The notes: generated by a model from the letters alone, not told the origin. A stretch of 64,000 nt of DNA from Pseudomonas capeferrum (GCF_013523055.1 NZ_JAAMQM010000011.1:1-64000), one strand, 5' to 3'; positions 1 to 12,366 are shown, counted from the stretch's first letter. Translations and numbers: made by a program.

Positions 1-75
1 AGCCCGCTCCCACAAGTTGAGCGCTGAACTCAGGAAGTGCACACTTCTTGTGGGAGCGGGCTTGCCCGCGAAGGG
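1..75. repeat. REP-type palindrome
   Basis: A perfect 16-bp inverted repeat (1-16 and 47-62, AGCCCGCTCCCACAAG and its complement) is followed by CTTGCCCGCGAAG. The GCGGGCTTGCCCGCG core is the usual extragenic REP of P. putida-type genomes. It lies downstream of the minus-strand fur gene, so it could also fold at the end of that transcript. Confidence 0.75.
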
Positions 76-162
76 GTGCGAAGCAGCCCCAATTGCAGAT
101 TGTGGGGCTTAACTGACTGGCATTAGCCCTAGGCCGCCTTCTTGCGTTAACGAATCAATTCG

Positions 163-567
163 TCATTTCTTCTTGCGCACATAGAGGACCAAGTTGTGGT
201 CCACCAGCTCGAAACCGTGCTCGATGACGATTTCCTTCTGACGCTTCTCGATTTCGGCGTCGAAGAACTCGATGACTTCTCCGCTCTCCACATTGACCAT
301 ATGGTCGTGGTGACCGCTATCAGCCAGCTCGAAGACTGCATGACCGCCATCGAAGTTGTGGCGAACAACCAGACCCGCCGCTTCGAACTGGGTCAGTACG
401 CGATAGACGGTTGCCAGACCGACGTCCTCTCCAGCTTCCATCAGCGCTTTGTAGACATCCTCCGCGCTCATGTGACGCTGCTGGTTGGAGTCCAGCATCT
501 GTAGAATCTTGACTCGAGGCAGGGTCACCTTGAGACCGGCTTTGCGTAATTCGCTATTTTCAACCAT
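163..567 (-). CDS. fur: Ferric uptake regulator Fur
   Basis: 134-residue Fe(II)-dependent repressor of iron-uptake genes, cytoplasmic. The start used is [13 protein letters not shown], the canonical Fur N-terminus; an in-frame upstream start (669) would overlap bamE and add 34 non-homologous residues. The winged-helix recognition region is about residues 50-70 ([17 protein letters not shown]) and the metal-binding HHDH is at 86-89. The protein has no cysteine, so the CxxC zinc pair of E. coli Fur is absent, as is normal for Pseudomonas Fur. It is divergent from bamE with a 96-bp gap holding both promoters. A Fur box precedes the TonB receptor gene near 57.9 kb, a likely target. Confidence 0.97.
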   Translation of the reverse strand: MVENSELRKAGLKVTLPRVKILQMLDSNQQRHMSAEDVYKALMEAGEDVGLATVYRVLTQFEAAGLVVRHNFDGGHAVFELADSGHHDHMVNVESGEVIEFFDAEIEKRQKEIVIEHGFELVDHNLVLYVRKKK

Positions 568-663
568 GGTGAGCTTTCTCGCCGATGCTGCTTCGCAGCT
601 TCTCTGAATACGGGTATGATCGGTGTTTACGTGTCCAGCCAAGATAGTGGAAGTCGCCCACCG

Positions 664-1188
664 ATGCAAAACACCAAGCTCTTGCTAACCAGCCTCACGT
701 TCGTGGGACTGCTCGCACTCGCCGGTTGCTCGTTTCCCGGGGTTTACAAAATCGACATCCAGCAGGGCAATGTCGTTACGCAAGACATGATAGACCAATT
801 GCGCCCGGGAATGACCCGCCGGCAAGTAAGGTTTATCATGGGCAACCCGCTGATCCAGGACACTTTCAATACCAATCGTTGGGATTACCTCTATAGCCTG
901 CAACCGGGCGGCGGTCAGCGCCAGCAGGAACGCATGAGCGTGTTCTTCAACGAGGGCGACCAGTTGGTCAATCTCTCCGGCGACTTCATGCCGGGCGTCA
1001 GTCGCGACCAGGAGATCCTCGGTAACAGCGGTGACACCTCCGTCAGCCCGACCGAGCAGCCTTCGCAGCAACAGCCTGAAGAGACACCTGCCAAGCCAGG
1101 TTCGGTGGAAGAGTCGATCCAGCGCGAGATCGACACCATTGAAGCCACCCCGGTCCCGACCCCAGCCCCGCTGGAAACCTCGCCGTAG
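664..1188 (+). CDS. bamE: Outer-membrane assembly lipoprotein BamE (OmlA/SmpA)
   Basis: 174-residue lipoprotein of the BAM complex, which inserts beta-barrel proteins into the outer membrane. The start is [10 protein letters not shown]; a signal peptide with lipobox LALAGC puts the acylated Cys at residue 22. The SmpA/OmlA fold follows (about 30-115), with the conserved [17 protein letters not shown] segment and the NRWDYLY stretch. The C-terminal ~60 residues are a Pro/Glu/Gln-rich low-complexity extension that enteric BamE lacks but pseudomonad OmlA proteins have. The divergent fur/omlA pairing is characteristic of Pseudomonas. Confidence 0.95.
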   Translation: MQNTKLLLTSLTFVGLLALAGCSFPGVYKIDIQQGNVVTQDMIDQLRPGMTRRQVRFIMGNPLIQDTFNTNRWDYLYSLQPGGGQRQQERMSVFFNEGDQLVNLSGDFMPGVSRDQEILGNSGDTSVSPTEQPSQQQPEETPAKPGSVEESIQREIDTIEATPVPTPAPLETSP

Positions 1189-1304
1189 TAAATACGGCAG
1201 GATCGAAAAGCCCGGCTATGGCCGCGATGCCGTTCACTCAAGATTTTGGGGCCGCTTTGCGGCCCTTCGGCCAGGCAAGGAAATCACCAAACTTCGATGG
1301 CCAG

Positions 1305-1730
1305 CGCTCAGCCTTCGGCTTCCACACGCTTCAGTGATGCTGCTGGCCTATCGCGGGACAAGCCCGCTCACCACCTAGAGCGCACCGTCGTTCCACCACA
1401 CACCAGCAACCTACCGCATACCAGTGGCCCACCACACACCAGCAACCTACCGCATACCAGTGGTCCACCACACACCAGCAACCTACCGCATACCAGCGGT
1501 CCACCACACACCAGCAACCTACCGCACATCAGTGGCCCACCACACACCAGTGACCTACCGCACATCAGTGGTCCACCACACACCAGCAACCTACCGCACA
1601 CCAGCGATCCACCACACACCAGTAACCTATCGCATACCAGTGGCCCGTCGCATACCAGTGGCGAGCGGGCTTGCCCCGCGATAGGCCGCCAGCATCACTG
1701 AAAATCCCAGCAGCCGAAGGCTGAGCGTCA
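1305..1730. repeat. REP inverted pair enclosing a 36-bp minisatellite
   Basis: Between bamE and ratA (628 bp without a gene), the left arm 1305-1374 (CGCTCAGCCTTCGGCT ... CCTATCGCGGGACAAGCCCG) is matched as an imperfect inverted repeat by 1659-1727 (GCGAGCGGGCTTGCCCCGCG ... AGCCGAAGGCTGAGCG). In the loop are seven tandem 36-bp units (1393-1644, steps of exactly 36) plus a partial eighth, with consensus CCACCACACACCAGCAACCT followed by ACCGCATACCAGTGGC and a few substitutions per unit. Because 36 is divisible by three, several frames stay open across it; this is a property of the repeat and not evidence for a protein. Confidence 0.85.
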
Positions 1731-1816
1731 ACATCCGAATCGAATCCTTTCGCTACCTAGAGACACCTGCCTCCAAACCCGGGCCTTTATTACCCGCAGA
1801 TCACTCCCGACACGCC

Positions 1817-2251
1817 TTACCCATTAAGCTGCTTGGCCCGCTGACAAAACGCATCCACCAGCGTATTCGCCGCCTGATTGAACAGCGGCCCAAGCGTAGC
1901 CCGCACCAAAGGCCCCGCATAATCGAACGACAGGTCCAAACTGATCTTGCAGGCCTTCTCCCCCAGCGGCTTGAACACCCAAACCCCATGCAACTGAGAG
2001 AAAGGCCCCTCCTCAAGATTCATCTCGATCGATTGGCCGGGCACAAGCACATTGCGGGTAACGAAATGTTGGCTGAGCCCGCCCTTGGCGACCTCGAGCT
2101 TTGCCCGCATGTGCGTCTCGCCAGAGTCGATCACCGTGGACGCCGAGCACCAGGGCAAGAACTCCGGGTAGCTGGCCACATCGTTGACCAGGTCATACAG
2201 CGCCTGGGCGGGATATGGCAGCAGGGCGGAACGTTGAATATGGGTAGTCAT
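1817..2251 (-). CDS. ratA: RatA/START-like (SRPBCC) ribosome-association or coenzyme Q-binding protein
   Basis: 144-residue single-domain START-like/SRPBCC protein beginning MTTHIQRSALLPYPAQALYDLVNDVASYP, typical of the RatA/Coq10 family. In E. coli RatA was reported to block 70S assembly, while the family relation to Coq10 suggests ubiquinone binding; the sequence cannot separate these. It is divergent from smpB, the normal arrangement. The rnfH gene usually found directly downstream on the same strand in Pseudomonas is absent: no ~100-codon minus-strand frame is open between 1190 and 1816. Confidence 0.88.
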   Translation of the reverse strand: MTTHIQRSALLPYPAQALYDLVNDVASYPEFLPWCSASTVIDSGETHMRAKLEVAKGGLSQHFVTRNVLVPGQSIEMNLEEGPFSQLHGVWVFKPLGEKACKISLDLSFDYAGPLVRATLGPLFNQAANTLVDAFCQRAKQLNG

Positions 2252-2415
2252 CCAGGCGTCACTTCCAAAGCTGGGCGGCAGCGCTTCTCAGCGCATCGAA
2301 ATCGAAGTCAGACATTTCCGACTGTGCTCGCATTGTCCGGGATTCATCCCACAGGCTCAAGCACACCGCTACCCCGTAGCGGTCAGCGCGATGACTGCCC
2401 TATAATGCCGCCCCT

Positions 2416-2898
2416 ATGGCTAAACAAAAGAAACATCCGACCGGGACCATCGCGCAGAACAAGAAAGCGCGACACGATTACTTCATCGAACACAAGTTCG
2501 AGGCCGGACTGGTCCTGTCCGGCTGGGAAGTAAAGAGCCTGCGTGCCGGCAAGGCGCACCTCACTGACAGCTACGTGCTGCTCAAGGATGGCGAAGCCTG
2601 GCTGATGGGCAGCCACATCACCCCGCTGACCGCGGCCAGCACCCATGTCATCGCCGACCCGACGCGCACGCGCAAGCTGCTGCTCAATCGGCGTGAACTG
2701 GAACGCTTGCACGCTTCGGTACAACAAAAGGGCTACACCGCCGTGGCCCTGGCGATCTACTGGAGCAAGCACCTCATCAAGTGCGAGATTGCCCTGGGCA
2801 AGGGCAAGAAGGAATACGACAAGCGCGATACCGAGCGCGAGCGCGATTCCAACCGCGAGATGCAGCGTGCCGTGCGGAGCAAGGGCCGGGACGACTGA
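2416..2898 (+). CDS. smpB: SsrA-binding protein SmpB
   Basis: 160-residue partner of tmRNA in trans-translation. Its oligonucleotide-binding beta-barrel delivers tmRNA to stalled ribosomes. Start [22 protein letters not shown]; the conserved [19 protein letters not shown] follows. The C-terminal tail is strongly basic ([20 protein letters not shown]..), as needed to occupy the empty mRNA channel. Its RNA partner ssrA is 7.5 kb downstream on the same strand at 10445-10836. Confidence 0.97.
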   Translation: MAKQKKHPTGTIAQNKKARHDYFIEHKFEAGLVLSGWEVKSLRAGKAHLTDSYVLLKDGEAWLMGSHITPLTAASTHVIADPTRTRKLLLNRRELERLHASVQQKGYTAVALAIYWSKHLIKCEIALGKGKKEYDKRDTERERDSNREMQRAVRSKGRDD

Positions 2899-2938
2899 TC
2901 CCCGCCCACGCTTGATCGAGCCTGCCCGCGACCCCGCT

Positions 2939-3170
2939 GGCAGGCTCGTCGCGCTTGCGTCAGGCCATCATGCAAGAACGTGCACGGTATCTTGCGGCGT
3001 TACTCCAGCGCTTAATCAGTGCCCGCTGCGCCGCTCCGAACGGGCCACCCGCTCGCCGGCAAGCTCGTCGCGCTGGCGCCAGGCAGTCACGCAAGAACTG
3101 CGCGGCGCCATGCAACACCATTCCAGCGCACCATCAGCGTCCGCTGCGCCGCTCCGAACGAGCTACCCGT
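2939..3170. repeat. Imperfect ~118-bp tandem duplication including the lldR 3' end
   Basis: GGC(A)GGCTCGTCGCGCT..GC occurs at 2939 and again at 3058, and CCGCTGCGCCGCTCCGAACG at 3023 and again at 3141, so two ~118-bp copies lie in tandem between smpB and lldR. The second copy contains the codons of the lldR C-terminus (...SERRSGR). This suggests a local duplication that copied the end of lldR into the intergenic space. Confidence 0.65.
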
Positions 3171-3901
3171 TGAGCTTCCTGCTGCGCCTCTTCCAGCACT
3201 TCCTGCACATAGAGAATATGGCGGCTGGAAATCTCTCTCGCTTCTTGCGCATGCCCATCGACGATTGCCTGATACAGCGCCCGATGCTGCTCGATCAGCA
3301 TGTCGCGGGTTTCGCTACGCTGCTGGTACATGCCACCAATGTTGGTCACCACATTACGCTTGAGCATGTCGAACAGCCCCCGGATGGTGTGCAGCAACAC
3401 GGCGTTGTGACTGGCCTCGGCAATAGCCAGGTGAAAGCGCGCATCGGCGGCGCCCTCTTCCGCGCGACTCACCTCATCGGCGCGGGCATAACAATCCTGC
3501 AGGACATCGAAGGCCTCCTTCAGGCGTTCCCGATCCGCCCCCGTGGCTCGACGGGCCGCGTAGTACGCACATGAAGCTTCCAAGGTATGGCGAAACTCCA
3601 GCAGGTCGCGTTGCGCCTCCGGGTTGTGCTCCAGCAGTTGCAACAAAGGATCGCTGAAGGTCGACCCCAGGGCTTCGGCCACATAGTTGCCGCCGCCCTG
3701 ACGGCTTACCAGCAGCCCCTTGGCCACCAGCTTCTGGATGGCCTCGCGCAATGATGGCCGCGATACACCGAACTGCTCTGCCAACGCACGCTCGGCCGGC
3801 AATCGCTGACCAGAGCTCAACGTGCCCTCCAGGATCATCCCCTCGAGTCGCTCGACGATATCGTCGGACAGACGCCGCTGGCGGACTTGATCAAAAACCA
3901 T
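3134..3901 (-). CDS. lldR: Lactate-responsive GntR/FadR-family regulator LldR
   Basis: 255-residue repressor of the lactate-utilisation operon. The N-terminal winged helix (about 5-75; RLPAERALAEQFGVSRPSLREAIQKL) is followed by an all-alpha FCD ligand domain. ATG at 3901 is preferred over GTG at 3904 because MVFDQVRQRRLSDDIV matches the family N-terminus and GGAG lies 9 nt upstream. It is divergent from lldP across 255 bp holding a FadR-type operator (4096-4112). Its last codons lie in a locally duplicated segment. Confidence 0.93.
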   Translation of the reverse strand: MVFDQVRQRRLSDDIVERLEGMILEGTLSSGQRLPAERALAEQFGVSRPSLREAIQKLVAKGLLVSRQGGGNYVAEALGSTFSDPLLQLLEHNPEAQRDLLEFRHTLEASCAYYAARRATGADRERLKEAFDVLQDCYARADEVSRAEEGAADARFHLAIAEASHNAVLLHTIRGLFDMLKRNVVTNIGGMYQQRSETRDMLIEQHRALYQAIVDGHAQEAREISSRHILYVQEVLEEAQQEAQRVARSERRSGR

Positions 3902-4095
3902 CACATGCTCTCCACGAACCCCGGATGCTTTCCCGAGGTTGCCTATTCTGGCCTATCCATCTCGCCTCGACATCCATCAGCCAAGAATTTTCCTTGTCGT
4001 CCAGGCACCCATTCATCGGCATGCGACCAAAGTTTCCTACGAGACAAATTGACACACCCTGCAGAGGGCTTCTAACCTAGCGCCTAGACATTGTA

Positions 4096-4112
4096 AATTG
4101 GTATTACCAATT
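4096..4112. promoter_or_regulatory. LldR operator
   Basis: AATTGGTATTACCAATT: perfect 7-bp arms around ATT, matching the TGGT-N3-ACCA core of FadR/LldR-family operators (E. coli LldR sites read AATTGGxxxTACCAATT). It is 45 bp upstream of lldP in the lldR/lldP divergent region. Confidence 0.85.
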
Positions 4113-4156
4113 ATCCAATGCCAGCGTCTGACCACAACAATTAGGGGCCACCCCAT

Positions 4157-5824
4157 ATGCAAACCTGGCAACAACTCTATTCCCCGCTCGGGAGCCTGGG
4201 CCTGTCCGCACTCGCCGCGGTCATCCCGATCGTATTCTTCTTCCTGGCCTTGGCCGTGTTCCGCATGAAGGGACATGTTGCCGGCAGCATCACCCTGGGC
4301 CTGTCCATCCTGGTGGCGATCTTCGCCTTCCAGATGCCGGCGGACATGGCGCTGGCCGCCGCGGGTTACGGCTTTGCCTATGGCCTCTGGCCGATTGCCT
4401 GGATCATCGTGGCAGCGGTGTTCCTGTACAAACTGACGGTCAAGAGCGGCCAGTTCGAAGTGATCCGCAGCTCGGTGCTGTCGATCACTGATGACCAGCG
4501 CCTGCAGGTCCTGCTGATCGGTTTCTGCTTCGGCGCCTTCCTCGAAGGCGCGGCCGGTTTCGGCGCGCCTGTCGCCATCACCGCGGCGCTGCTGGTCGGC
4601 CTGGGCTTCAATCCCCTCTACGCTGCGGGCCTGTGCCTGATCGCCAATACCGCGCCGGTGGCCTTCGGTGCCCTGGGCATTCCGATCATCGTCGCCGGCC
4701 AGGTGACGGGCATCGATGCTTTCAAGATCGGCGCCATGACCGGCCGCCAGCTGCCGCTGCTGTCGCTGTTCGTGCCGTTCTGGCTGGTGTTCATGATGGA
4801 CGGCCTGCGCGGCGTCAAGGAAACCTGGCCCGCCGCTCTGGTGGCCGGACTGAGCTTTGCCGTCACCCAGTACTTCACCTCGAACTTCATCGGTCCCGAA
4901 CTGCCGGATATCACCTCGGCCCTGGCCAGCCTGATCAGCCTGACGCTGTTCCTCAAGGTATGGCAGCCCAAGCGCGCGTTCGCCGGTACCGCGGGCAGTG
5001 TCGGCGCGGCCATGGTCAACGGTGGCGGCAGCCAGCCTTCACCCTACAGCCTCGGTGAAATCTTCAAGGCCTGGTCGCCGTTCCTCATCCTTACCGTGCT
5101 GGTCACCATCTGGACGCTCAAGCCCTTCAAGGGAGCCTTCGCCACCGGCGGCTCGATGTACAACTGGGTATTCAACTTCGCCATCCCGCACCTGGACCAG
5201 CTGGTGATCAAGACCGCGCCAATCGTGGCCGCACCGACGGCCATCCCGGCGGTGTTCAAGCTCGACCCGATCTCGGCGACCGGTACCGCGATTTTCCTGT
5301 CGGCGGTGATTTCCATGATCGTGCTCAAGATCAATTTCAAAACTGGTCTGACCACTTTCAAGGAGACCCTGTACGACCTGCGCTGGCCAATCCTGTCGAT
5401 CGGCATGGTACTGGCCTTCGCCTTCGTCACCAACTACTCGGGCATGTCCTCGACCATGGCCCTGGTACTGGCCGGCACGGGCGCCGCCTTCCCGTTCTTC
5501 TCGCCATTCCTCGGCTGGCTGGGCGTGTTCCTGACAGGTTCCGATACCTCGTCCAACGCACTGTTCAGTTCGCTGCAGGCCACCACCGCGCACCAGATCG
5601 GTGTCAACGACACTCTGCTGGTAGCCGCCAACACCAGCGGTGGCGTGACCGGCAAGATGATTTCGCCGCAGTCCATCGCGGTCGCCTGCGCGGCCACCGG
5701 CCTGGTCGGCAAGGAATCGGACCTGTTCCGCTTCACGCTCAAGCACAGCCTGTTCTTCGCCACCATCGTCGGCCTGATTACCCTGATCCAGGCTTACTGG
5801 CTGACCGGCATGCTGGTTCACTAG
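4157..5824 (+). CDS. lldP: L-lactate permease LldP
   Basis: 555-residue inner-membrane lactate/H+ symporter (LctP family), also accepting D-lactate and glycolate in characterised members. Multiple hydrophobic helices and the family segment [24 protein letters not shown] (about residues 130-155) are present; the C-terminal region has the conserved [14 protein letters not shown] and [17 protein letters not shown]. It is the first gene of lldP-lldD-dld. A GC-rich hairpin with a T7 run in its loop (5835-5862) lies between lldP and lldD. Confidence 0.97.
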   Translation: MQTWQQLYSPLGSLGLSALAAVIPIVFFFLALAVFRMKGHVAGSITLGLSILVAIFAFQMPADMALAAAGYGFAYGLWPIAWIIVAAVFLYKLTVKSGQFEVIRSSVLSITDDQRLQVLLIGFCFGAFLEGAAGFGAPVAITAALLVGLGFNPLYAAGLCLIANTAPVAFGALGIPIIVAGQVTGIDAFKIGAMTGRQLPLLSLFVPFWLVFMMDGLRGVKETWPAALVAGLSFAVTQYFTSNFIGPELPDITSALASLISLTLFLKVWQPKRAFAGTAGSVGAAMVNGGGSQPSPYSLGEIFKAWSPFLILTVLVTIWTLKPFKGAFATGGSMYNWVFNFAIPHLDQLVIKTAPIVAAPTAIPAVFKLDPISATGTAIFLSAVISMIVLKINFKTGLTTFKETLYDLRWPILSIGMVLAFAFVTNYSGMSSTMALVLAGTGAAFPFFSPFLGWLGVFLTGSDTSSNALFSSLQATTAHQIGVNDTLLVAANTSGGVTGKMISPQSIAVACAATGLVGKESDLFRFTLKHSLFFATIVGLITLIQAYWLTGMLVH

Positions 5825-5834
5825 ATTGACTGGG

Positions 5835-5862
5835 GCCGGGCGTTTTTTTCGACACGCCCGGC
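5835..5862 (+). other. Intercistronic hairpin lldP-lldD
   Basis: GCCGGGCG (5835-5842) pairs with CGCCCGGC (5855-5862); the loop contains TTTTTTT. There is no T-run after the stem, so it is not a standard intrinsic terminator. It could modulate the relative level or stability of lldP and lldD mRNA. Confidence 0.4.
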
Positions 5863-5895
5863 AACCGCCCCTTTCAACCAACGCAGCGAGATCAC

Positions 5896-7041
5896 ATGAT
5901 CATATCCGCCTCTACCGATTACCGCGCCGCAGCCCAGCGCAAGCTGCCGCCCTTCCTCTTCCACTACGCCGACGGCGGCGCCTACGCCGAGTACACGCTG
6001 CGCCACAACGTCGAAGACCTGGCGAGCATCGCCTTGCGTCAGCGAGTGCTGAAGAACATGTCCGAGCTGAGCCTCGAGACCACCCTGTTCAACGAAAAAC
6101 TGAGCATGCCGGTAGCGCTGGCACCGATCGGCCTCGCCGGCATGTATGCCCGTCGTGGCGAGCTCCAGGCAGCTCGCGCGGCAGCGGCCCAGGGCATCCC
6201 GTTCACCATGTCGACGGTGTCCGTCTGTGCCATCGAGGAAGTCGCCCCGGCCATCGACCGGCCCATCTGGTTCCAGCTCTATGTACTGAAAGACCGCGGC
6301 TTCATGCGCAACGCCCTAGAGCGCGCCAAGGCCGCCGGCGTCAAGACCCTGGTGTTCACCGTGGACATGCCGGTGCCAGGCGCGCGCTACCGGGATGCGC
6401 ATTCGGGCATGAGCGGTGCGAACGGGCCCATGCGTCGGATGTGGCAAGCCATGACCCACCCGAAATGGGCATTGGATGTCGGCCTGCTGGGCAGACCCCA
6501 CGACCTCGGCAACATCTCCACCTACCGCGGCAACCCCACGGGTCTTGCGGACTACATCGGCTGGCTGGGCACCAACTTCGACCCATCCATCTCCTGGAAG
6601 GACCTGGAGTGGATCCGTGATTTCTGGGACGGCCCGATGCTGATCAAGGGCATTCTCGACCCGGAAGACGCCAGGGACGCGGTGAAATTCGGCGCCGACG
6701 GTATCGTCGTGTCCAACCACGGCGGTCGCCAGCTCGACGGCGTGCTGTCCAGCGCTCGCGCCCTGCCGGCCATCGCCGACGCGGTCAAGGGCGACATCAA
6801 GATCCTCGCCGACTCGGGTATCCGCAGCGGCCTGGACGTGGTGCGCATGATCGCCCTGGGCGCTGACGCCGTACTGATCGGCCGCGCCTTCCTCTACGCC
6901 CTGGCCACCGCCGGTGAAGCCGGCGTGAAGAACCTGCTGTCCCTGTTCGAGAAAGAAATGCGCGTGGCCATGGTGCTGACCGGCGCCAAGTCCATCAGCG
7001 AGATCACTCGCGACTCGCTGGTCCGCGAACTGGGCGCCTGA
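5896..7041 (+). CDS. lldD: FMN-dependent L-lactate dehydrogenase (quinone)
   Basis: 381-residue member of the alpha-hydroxyacid oxidase family; oxidises L-lactate to pyruvate at the membrane and passes electrons to the respiratory chain. Start [28 protein letters not shown]. The FMN/active-site segments are visible: [56 protein letters not shown] with the catalytic His of SNHGGRQLD, and [27 protein letters not shown]. It is second in the operon, followed by dld. Confidence 0.97.
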   Translation: MIISASTDYRAAAQRKLPPFLFHYADGGAYAEYTLRHNVEDLASIALRQRVLKNMSELSLETTLFNEKLSMPVALAPIGLAGMYARRGELQAARAAAAQGIPFTMSTVSVCAIEEVAPAIDRPIWFQLYVLKDRGFMRNALERAKAAGVKTLVFTVDMPVPGARYRDAHSGMSGANGPMRRMWQAMTHPKWALDVGLLGRPHDLGNISTYRGNPTGLADYIGWLGTNFDPSISWKDLEWIRDFWDGPMLIKGILDPEDARDAVKFGADGIVVSNHGGRQLDGVLSSARALPAIADAVKGDIKILADSGIRSGLDVVRMIALGADAVLIGRAFLYALATAGEAGVKNLLSLFEKEMRVAMVLTGAKSISEITRDSLVRELGA

Positions 7042-7121
7042 TGCCTGCACCTACACGAACCACCGCCTGATTGACCGGGGCACCTGGCGCGCCAGACGCC
7101 ATGGCCCCGCGAGGAGATTGC

Positions 7122-9932
<2,811 letters not shown>

Positions 9933-10059
9933 TCACCCGGATCGCTCCCGGAACGCCGTGATGCGATACCGCCATCAACCCGATTGAACCCCTGCTCACG
10001 GCGCGCAGTCCACCTAACAGGCCCACCTTCTAGAGGCCTTCACGCCCAAGGAGACACCC

Positions 10060-10344
10060 ATGAAAGGTACTGCGCTTTCCGCTGTTCTCGCTGCCACCAC
10101 CCTGCTGGCATCGCCGGTGTTCGCGGCCGACAACGATCTCTGTGCCCTGAACATGCAGAAAATCAACGACCAGATGGCCACCACCGGAGCCAATTCCGAA
10201 GGGCTGGACGATTTCCTGACCAAACATATCGACGAAGCCAAGGCCGCCCAGGCATCGGGCGACAAAGAGAAATGCATCACCATCAGCAGCAAAGTGCTGG
10301 AGCGTCTGAACAAGCAGGAAAAGGGCGACAGCAGCGGTTCGTAA
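10060..10344 (+). CDS. Small secreted/periplasmic protein, unknown function
   Basis: 94 residues. Signal peptide MKGTALSAVLAATTLLASPVFA is cut before ADNDLCALN; the mature part is ~72 residues, helical and charged, with two cysteines (LCALNMQKIN and KEKCITIS) that could form one disulfide, ending in a Ser/Gly tail. A strong AAGGAGA ribosome site precedes ATG. No characterised family is recognised. It sits alone between dld and ssrA; a GC-rich inverted repeat at about 10355-10384 could end its transcript. Confidence 0.8.
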   Translation: MKGTALSAVLAATTLLASPVFAADNDLCALNMQKINDQMATTGANSEGLDDFLTKHIDEAKAAQASGDKEKCITISSKVLERLNKQEKGDSSGS

Positions 10345-10372
10345 GGCATCGAACGGGCGACGGGTCCGCCTG

Positions 10373-10401
10373 TCGACGTCGCCCGCCCGATGGCGTATAC
10401 T
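10373..10401 (+). promoter_or_regulatory. Candidate sigma70 promoter of ssrA
   Basis: TCGACG (10373-10378), 17-bp spacer, TATACT (10396-10401). This would start the tmRNA precursor about 35 nt upstream of the mature 5' end, which RNase P would then cut. The -10 box is strong and the -35 box weak. Confidence 0.5.
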
Positions 10402-10444
10402 CCACCTCACGTGCTGAAAGGCACGACAGCTAGAGCAAGACCTT

Positions 10445-10836
10445 GGGGCCGATTAGGATTCGACGCCGGTGATGAAACTCTAGGTGCATGCCGAGTTGGT
10501 AACAGAACTCGTAAATCCACTGTTGCAACTTTCTATAGTTGCCAATGACGAAAACTACGAGGGTTACGCTCTCGCTGCGTAAGCAGCTGAGCCCGCTCTC
10601 CTGGTAGCTTCGGCTCCAGCAATCACTAGGGGATGCCTGTAAACCCGAAGTGATTGTCATACAGAACAGGATCGTCGTGTAGCACGTTGTGGGCAAAGCG
10701 ACTAAAACTTACACAACTCGTCCAAAGCACCCTGCCCGTCGGGCGGCTGCGGATTAACTCAGTAGACACGGCTAAGCATGTAGTACCGACAGCGGAGTAC
10801 TGGCGGACGGGGGTTCAAATCCCCCCGGCTCCACCA
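10445..10836 (+). ncRNA. ssrA: Transfer-messenger RNA (tmRNA)
   Basis: About 392 nt. The 5' end GGGGCCGATTAGGATTCGAC pairs with the 3' end CGGCTCCACCA to form the alanyl acceptor stem; the T-arm GGGGGTTCAAATCCCCC precedes the encoded CCA. The resume codon GCC is at 10541 and the tag reads ANDENYEGYALAA, with stop TAA at 10580-10582. Its partner smpB is at 2416. The 3' end is a classical integration target, and a P4-type integrase follows immediately; the integration left the gene complete. Confidence 0.97.
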
Positions 10837-10847
10837 AATGATCAAAC

Positions 10848-10873
10848 AAAGACGTCCACGGACGTCTTTTTTT
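10848..10873 (+). terminator. Intrinsic terminator downstream of ssrA
   Basis: AAAGACGTCC / GGACGTCTTT stem (10 bp with AC loop) running into a T-tract. It lies 11 nt after the CCA end of tmRNA and so is probably supplied by the island side of the junction. Confidence 0.85.
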
Positions 10874-10949
10874 GTGCCTGCTAACCAGTAAAATCAATGA
10901 GTTACAGCGCTTTAGAGGGCTATAGAGGTTTTTTGAGTTCCAGTCGCTT

Positions 10950-10971
10950 TGGTATCCCAGGTGGTATCCCA
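10950..10971. repeat. Paired TGGTATCCCA repeats upstream of the integrase (candidate arm-type sites)
   Basis: TGGTATCCCA at 10950-10959 and 10962-10971, 12 bp apart, 53 bp before the integrase start. The same pair with the same spacing recurs at 22463-22484, where the first copy is TGGTATTCCA. Repeats at both ends of an element are typical of integrase arm-binding sites; the assignment is inference. Confidence 0.5.
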
Positions 10972-11023
10972 GGCTACGCGGTGCTATTTTTAGGATACCA
11001 AAACGGTGCCGGAGGTAACTCCC

Positions 11024-12280
11024 ATGCCTACTCAAGCAGCCCGCCTATCCGACCGCCAACTCAAAGCGGTCAAGCCAACCGGGAAGGATTTCGTCCTCAG
11101 CGACGGTGACGGCCTTCAGCTTCGCGTCAGAGCCAGCGGCTCAATGATGTGGAATTTCAACTACCGCGAACCATTGACCCGAAGCCGTATCAACATGGCC
11201 CTCGGCCCATACCCCGACCTCTCGCTAGCCAACGCTCGAAAAAAAGCCGTCGAAGCACGCGAGCAGCTCGCCCTAGGCATTGATCCCAAAGTCCAACGTG
11301 ATGAGGTCAGGCAAGCCAAGCTTGCTGAGACTGAGCACACCTTCGAAAAGGTGGCCACCGCCTGGTTCGAGCTGAAGAAAGACTCGGTCACCCCGGCCTA
11401 CGCCGAGGATATTTGGCGTTCGCTCACCCTGCACGTTTTCCCGAGCATGAAAACAACGCCGCTCTCGGAAATCACCGCCCCAATGGTCATCAAAATCCTC
11501 CGCCCAATCGAGGCTAAAGGCAGCCTCGAAACAGTGAAACGATTGAGCCAACGGCTCAACGAGATCATGACCTATGGAGTGAACTCCGGCCTGATACATG
11601 CGAATCCGCTGAATGGAATTCGTGCGGTGTTCAAGAAACCGAAAAAAGAAAACATGGCTGCGCTTCCACCAGAGGAGCTCCCCGAGCTCATGCTGGAGAT
11701 CGCGAACGCCAGTATCAAACGCACAACCCGCTGCCTGATCGAGTGGCAATTGCACACGATGACTCGCCCCGCCGAGGCGGCGACTACTCGCTGGGCAGAC
11801 ATCGACTTTGAAAGGCGTGTCTGGACCATCCCACCGGAGCGGATGAAAAAGCGGCGCCCGCACAGCATCCCGTTGAGCGATCAAGCCATGGCATTGCTGG
11901 AAATACTGAAGTCCCACAGTGGTCATAGGGAATATGTCTTCCCGGCAGACCGAAACCCTCGTACTCATGCCAATAGCCAGACCGCCAACATGGCATTGAA
12001 ACGCATGGGCTTCCAGGACCGCTTGGTCAGCCACGGCATGCGCTCGATGGCCAGCACCATTTTGAATGAACATGGGTGGGACCCGGAACTCGTTGAGGTC
12101 GCACTGGCGCATGTCGACAAGGATGAGGTGCGCAGCGCCTACAACCGAGCCGACTACATCGAGCGCCGACGCCCGATGATGGCCTGGTGGAGTGAGTACA
12201 TCCAAAAAGCCGCCACCGGCAGCCTGCTCGCGTCTGCATACGGCCAAGTCAGAGACAAGAACGTGGTGCCGATACGCTAG
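11024..12280 (+). CDS. P4-type tyrosine integrase (DUF4102 family), island integrase
   Basis: 418 residues from ATG 11024, chosen because GGAGG lies 8 nt upstream and MPTQAARLSDRQLKAVKPTGKDF is the normal N-terminus of the family. An N-terminal DUF4102 arm-binding domain (DGDGLQLRVRASGSMMWNFNYR; LGPYPDLSLANARKKA) precedes a SAM-like core and the catalytic domain: Arg in MTRPAEAATTRW (about 248), HxxR in HGMRSM (338-341), nucleophile Tyr in SAYNRADY (about 373). It lies directly behind ssrA, so it is the likely mover of the 10.8-22.5 kb island. All active-site residues are present. Confidence 0.95.
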   Translation: MPTQAARLSDRQLKAVKPTGKDFVLSDGDGLQLRVRASGSMMWNFNYREPLTRSRINMALGPYPDLSLANARKKAVEAREQLALGIDPKVQRDEVRQAKLAETEHTFEKVATAWFELKKDSVTPAYAEDIWRSLTLHVFPSMKTTPLSEITAPMVIKILRPIEAKGSLETVKRLSQRLNEIMTYGVNSGLIHANPLNGIRAVFKKPKKENMAALPPEELPELMLEIANASIKRTTRCLIEWQLHTMTRPAEAATTRWADIDFERRVWTIPPERMKKRRPHSIPLSDQAMALLEILKSHSGHREYVFPADRNPRTHANSQTANMALKRMGFQDRLVSHGMRSMASTILNEHGWDPELVEVALAHVDKDEVRSAYNRADYIERRRPMMAWWSEYIQKAATGSLLASAYGQVRDKNVVPIR

Positions 12281-12366
12281 CGTTGCACAGGCGCAATAAC
12301 GGCGGCGACAGCAACTGAAAGTTCAAGATTCAGGGAAAGCAGCCTCGTTATTCGCTTGTCAGCGCG

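Noticed and set aside
1393..1644. CRISPR array
   Set aside because: The repeats are directly adjacent without unique spacers, and no cas gene is in the window.
1246..1701. Open frame with repeated HTSNLPHTSGPP peptide units
   Set aside because: The 36-bp repeat is a multiple of three and is open in several frames on both strands; it lies within a REP pair and has no ribosome site, so it is treated as non-coding DNA.
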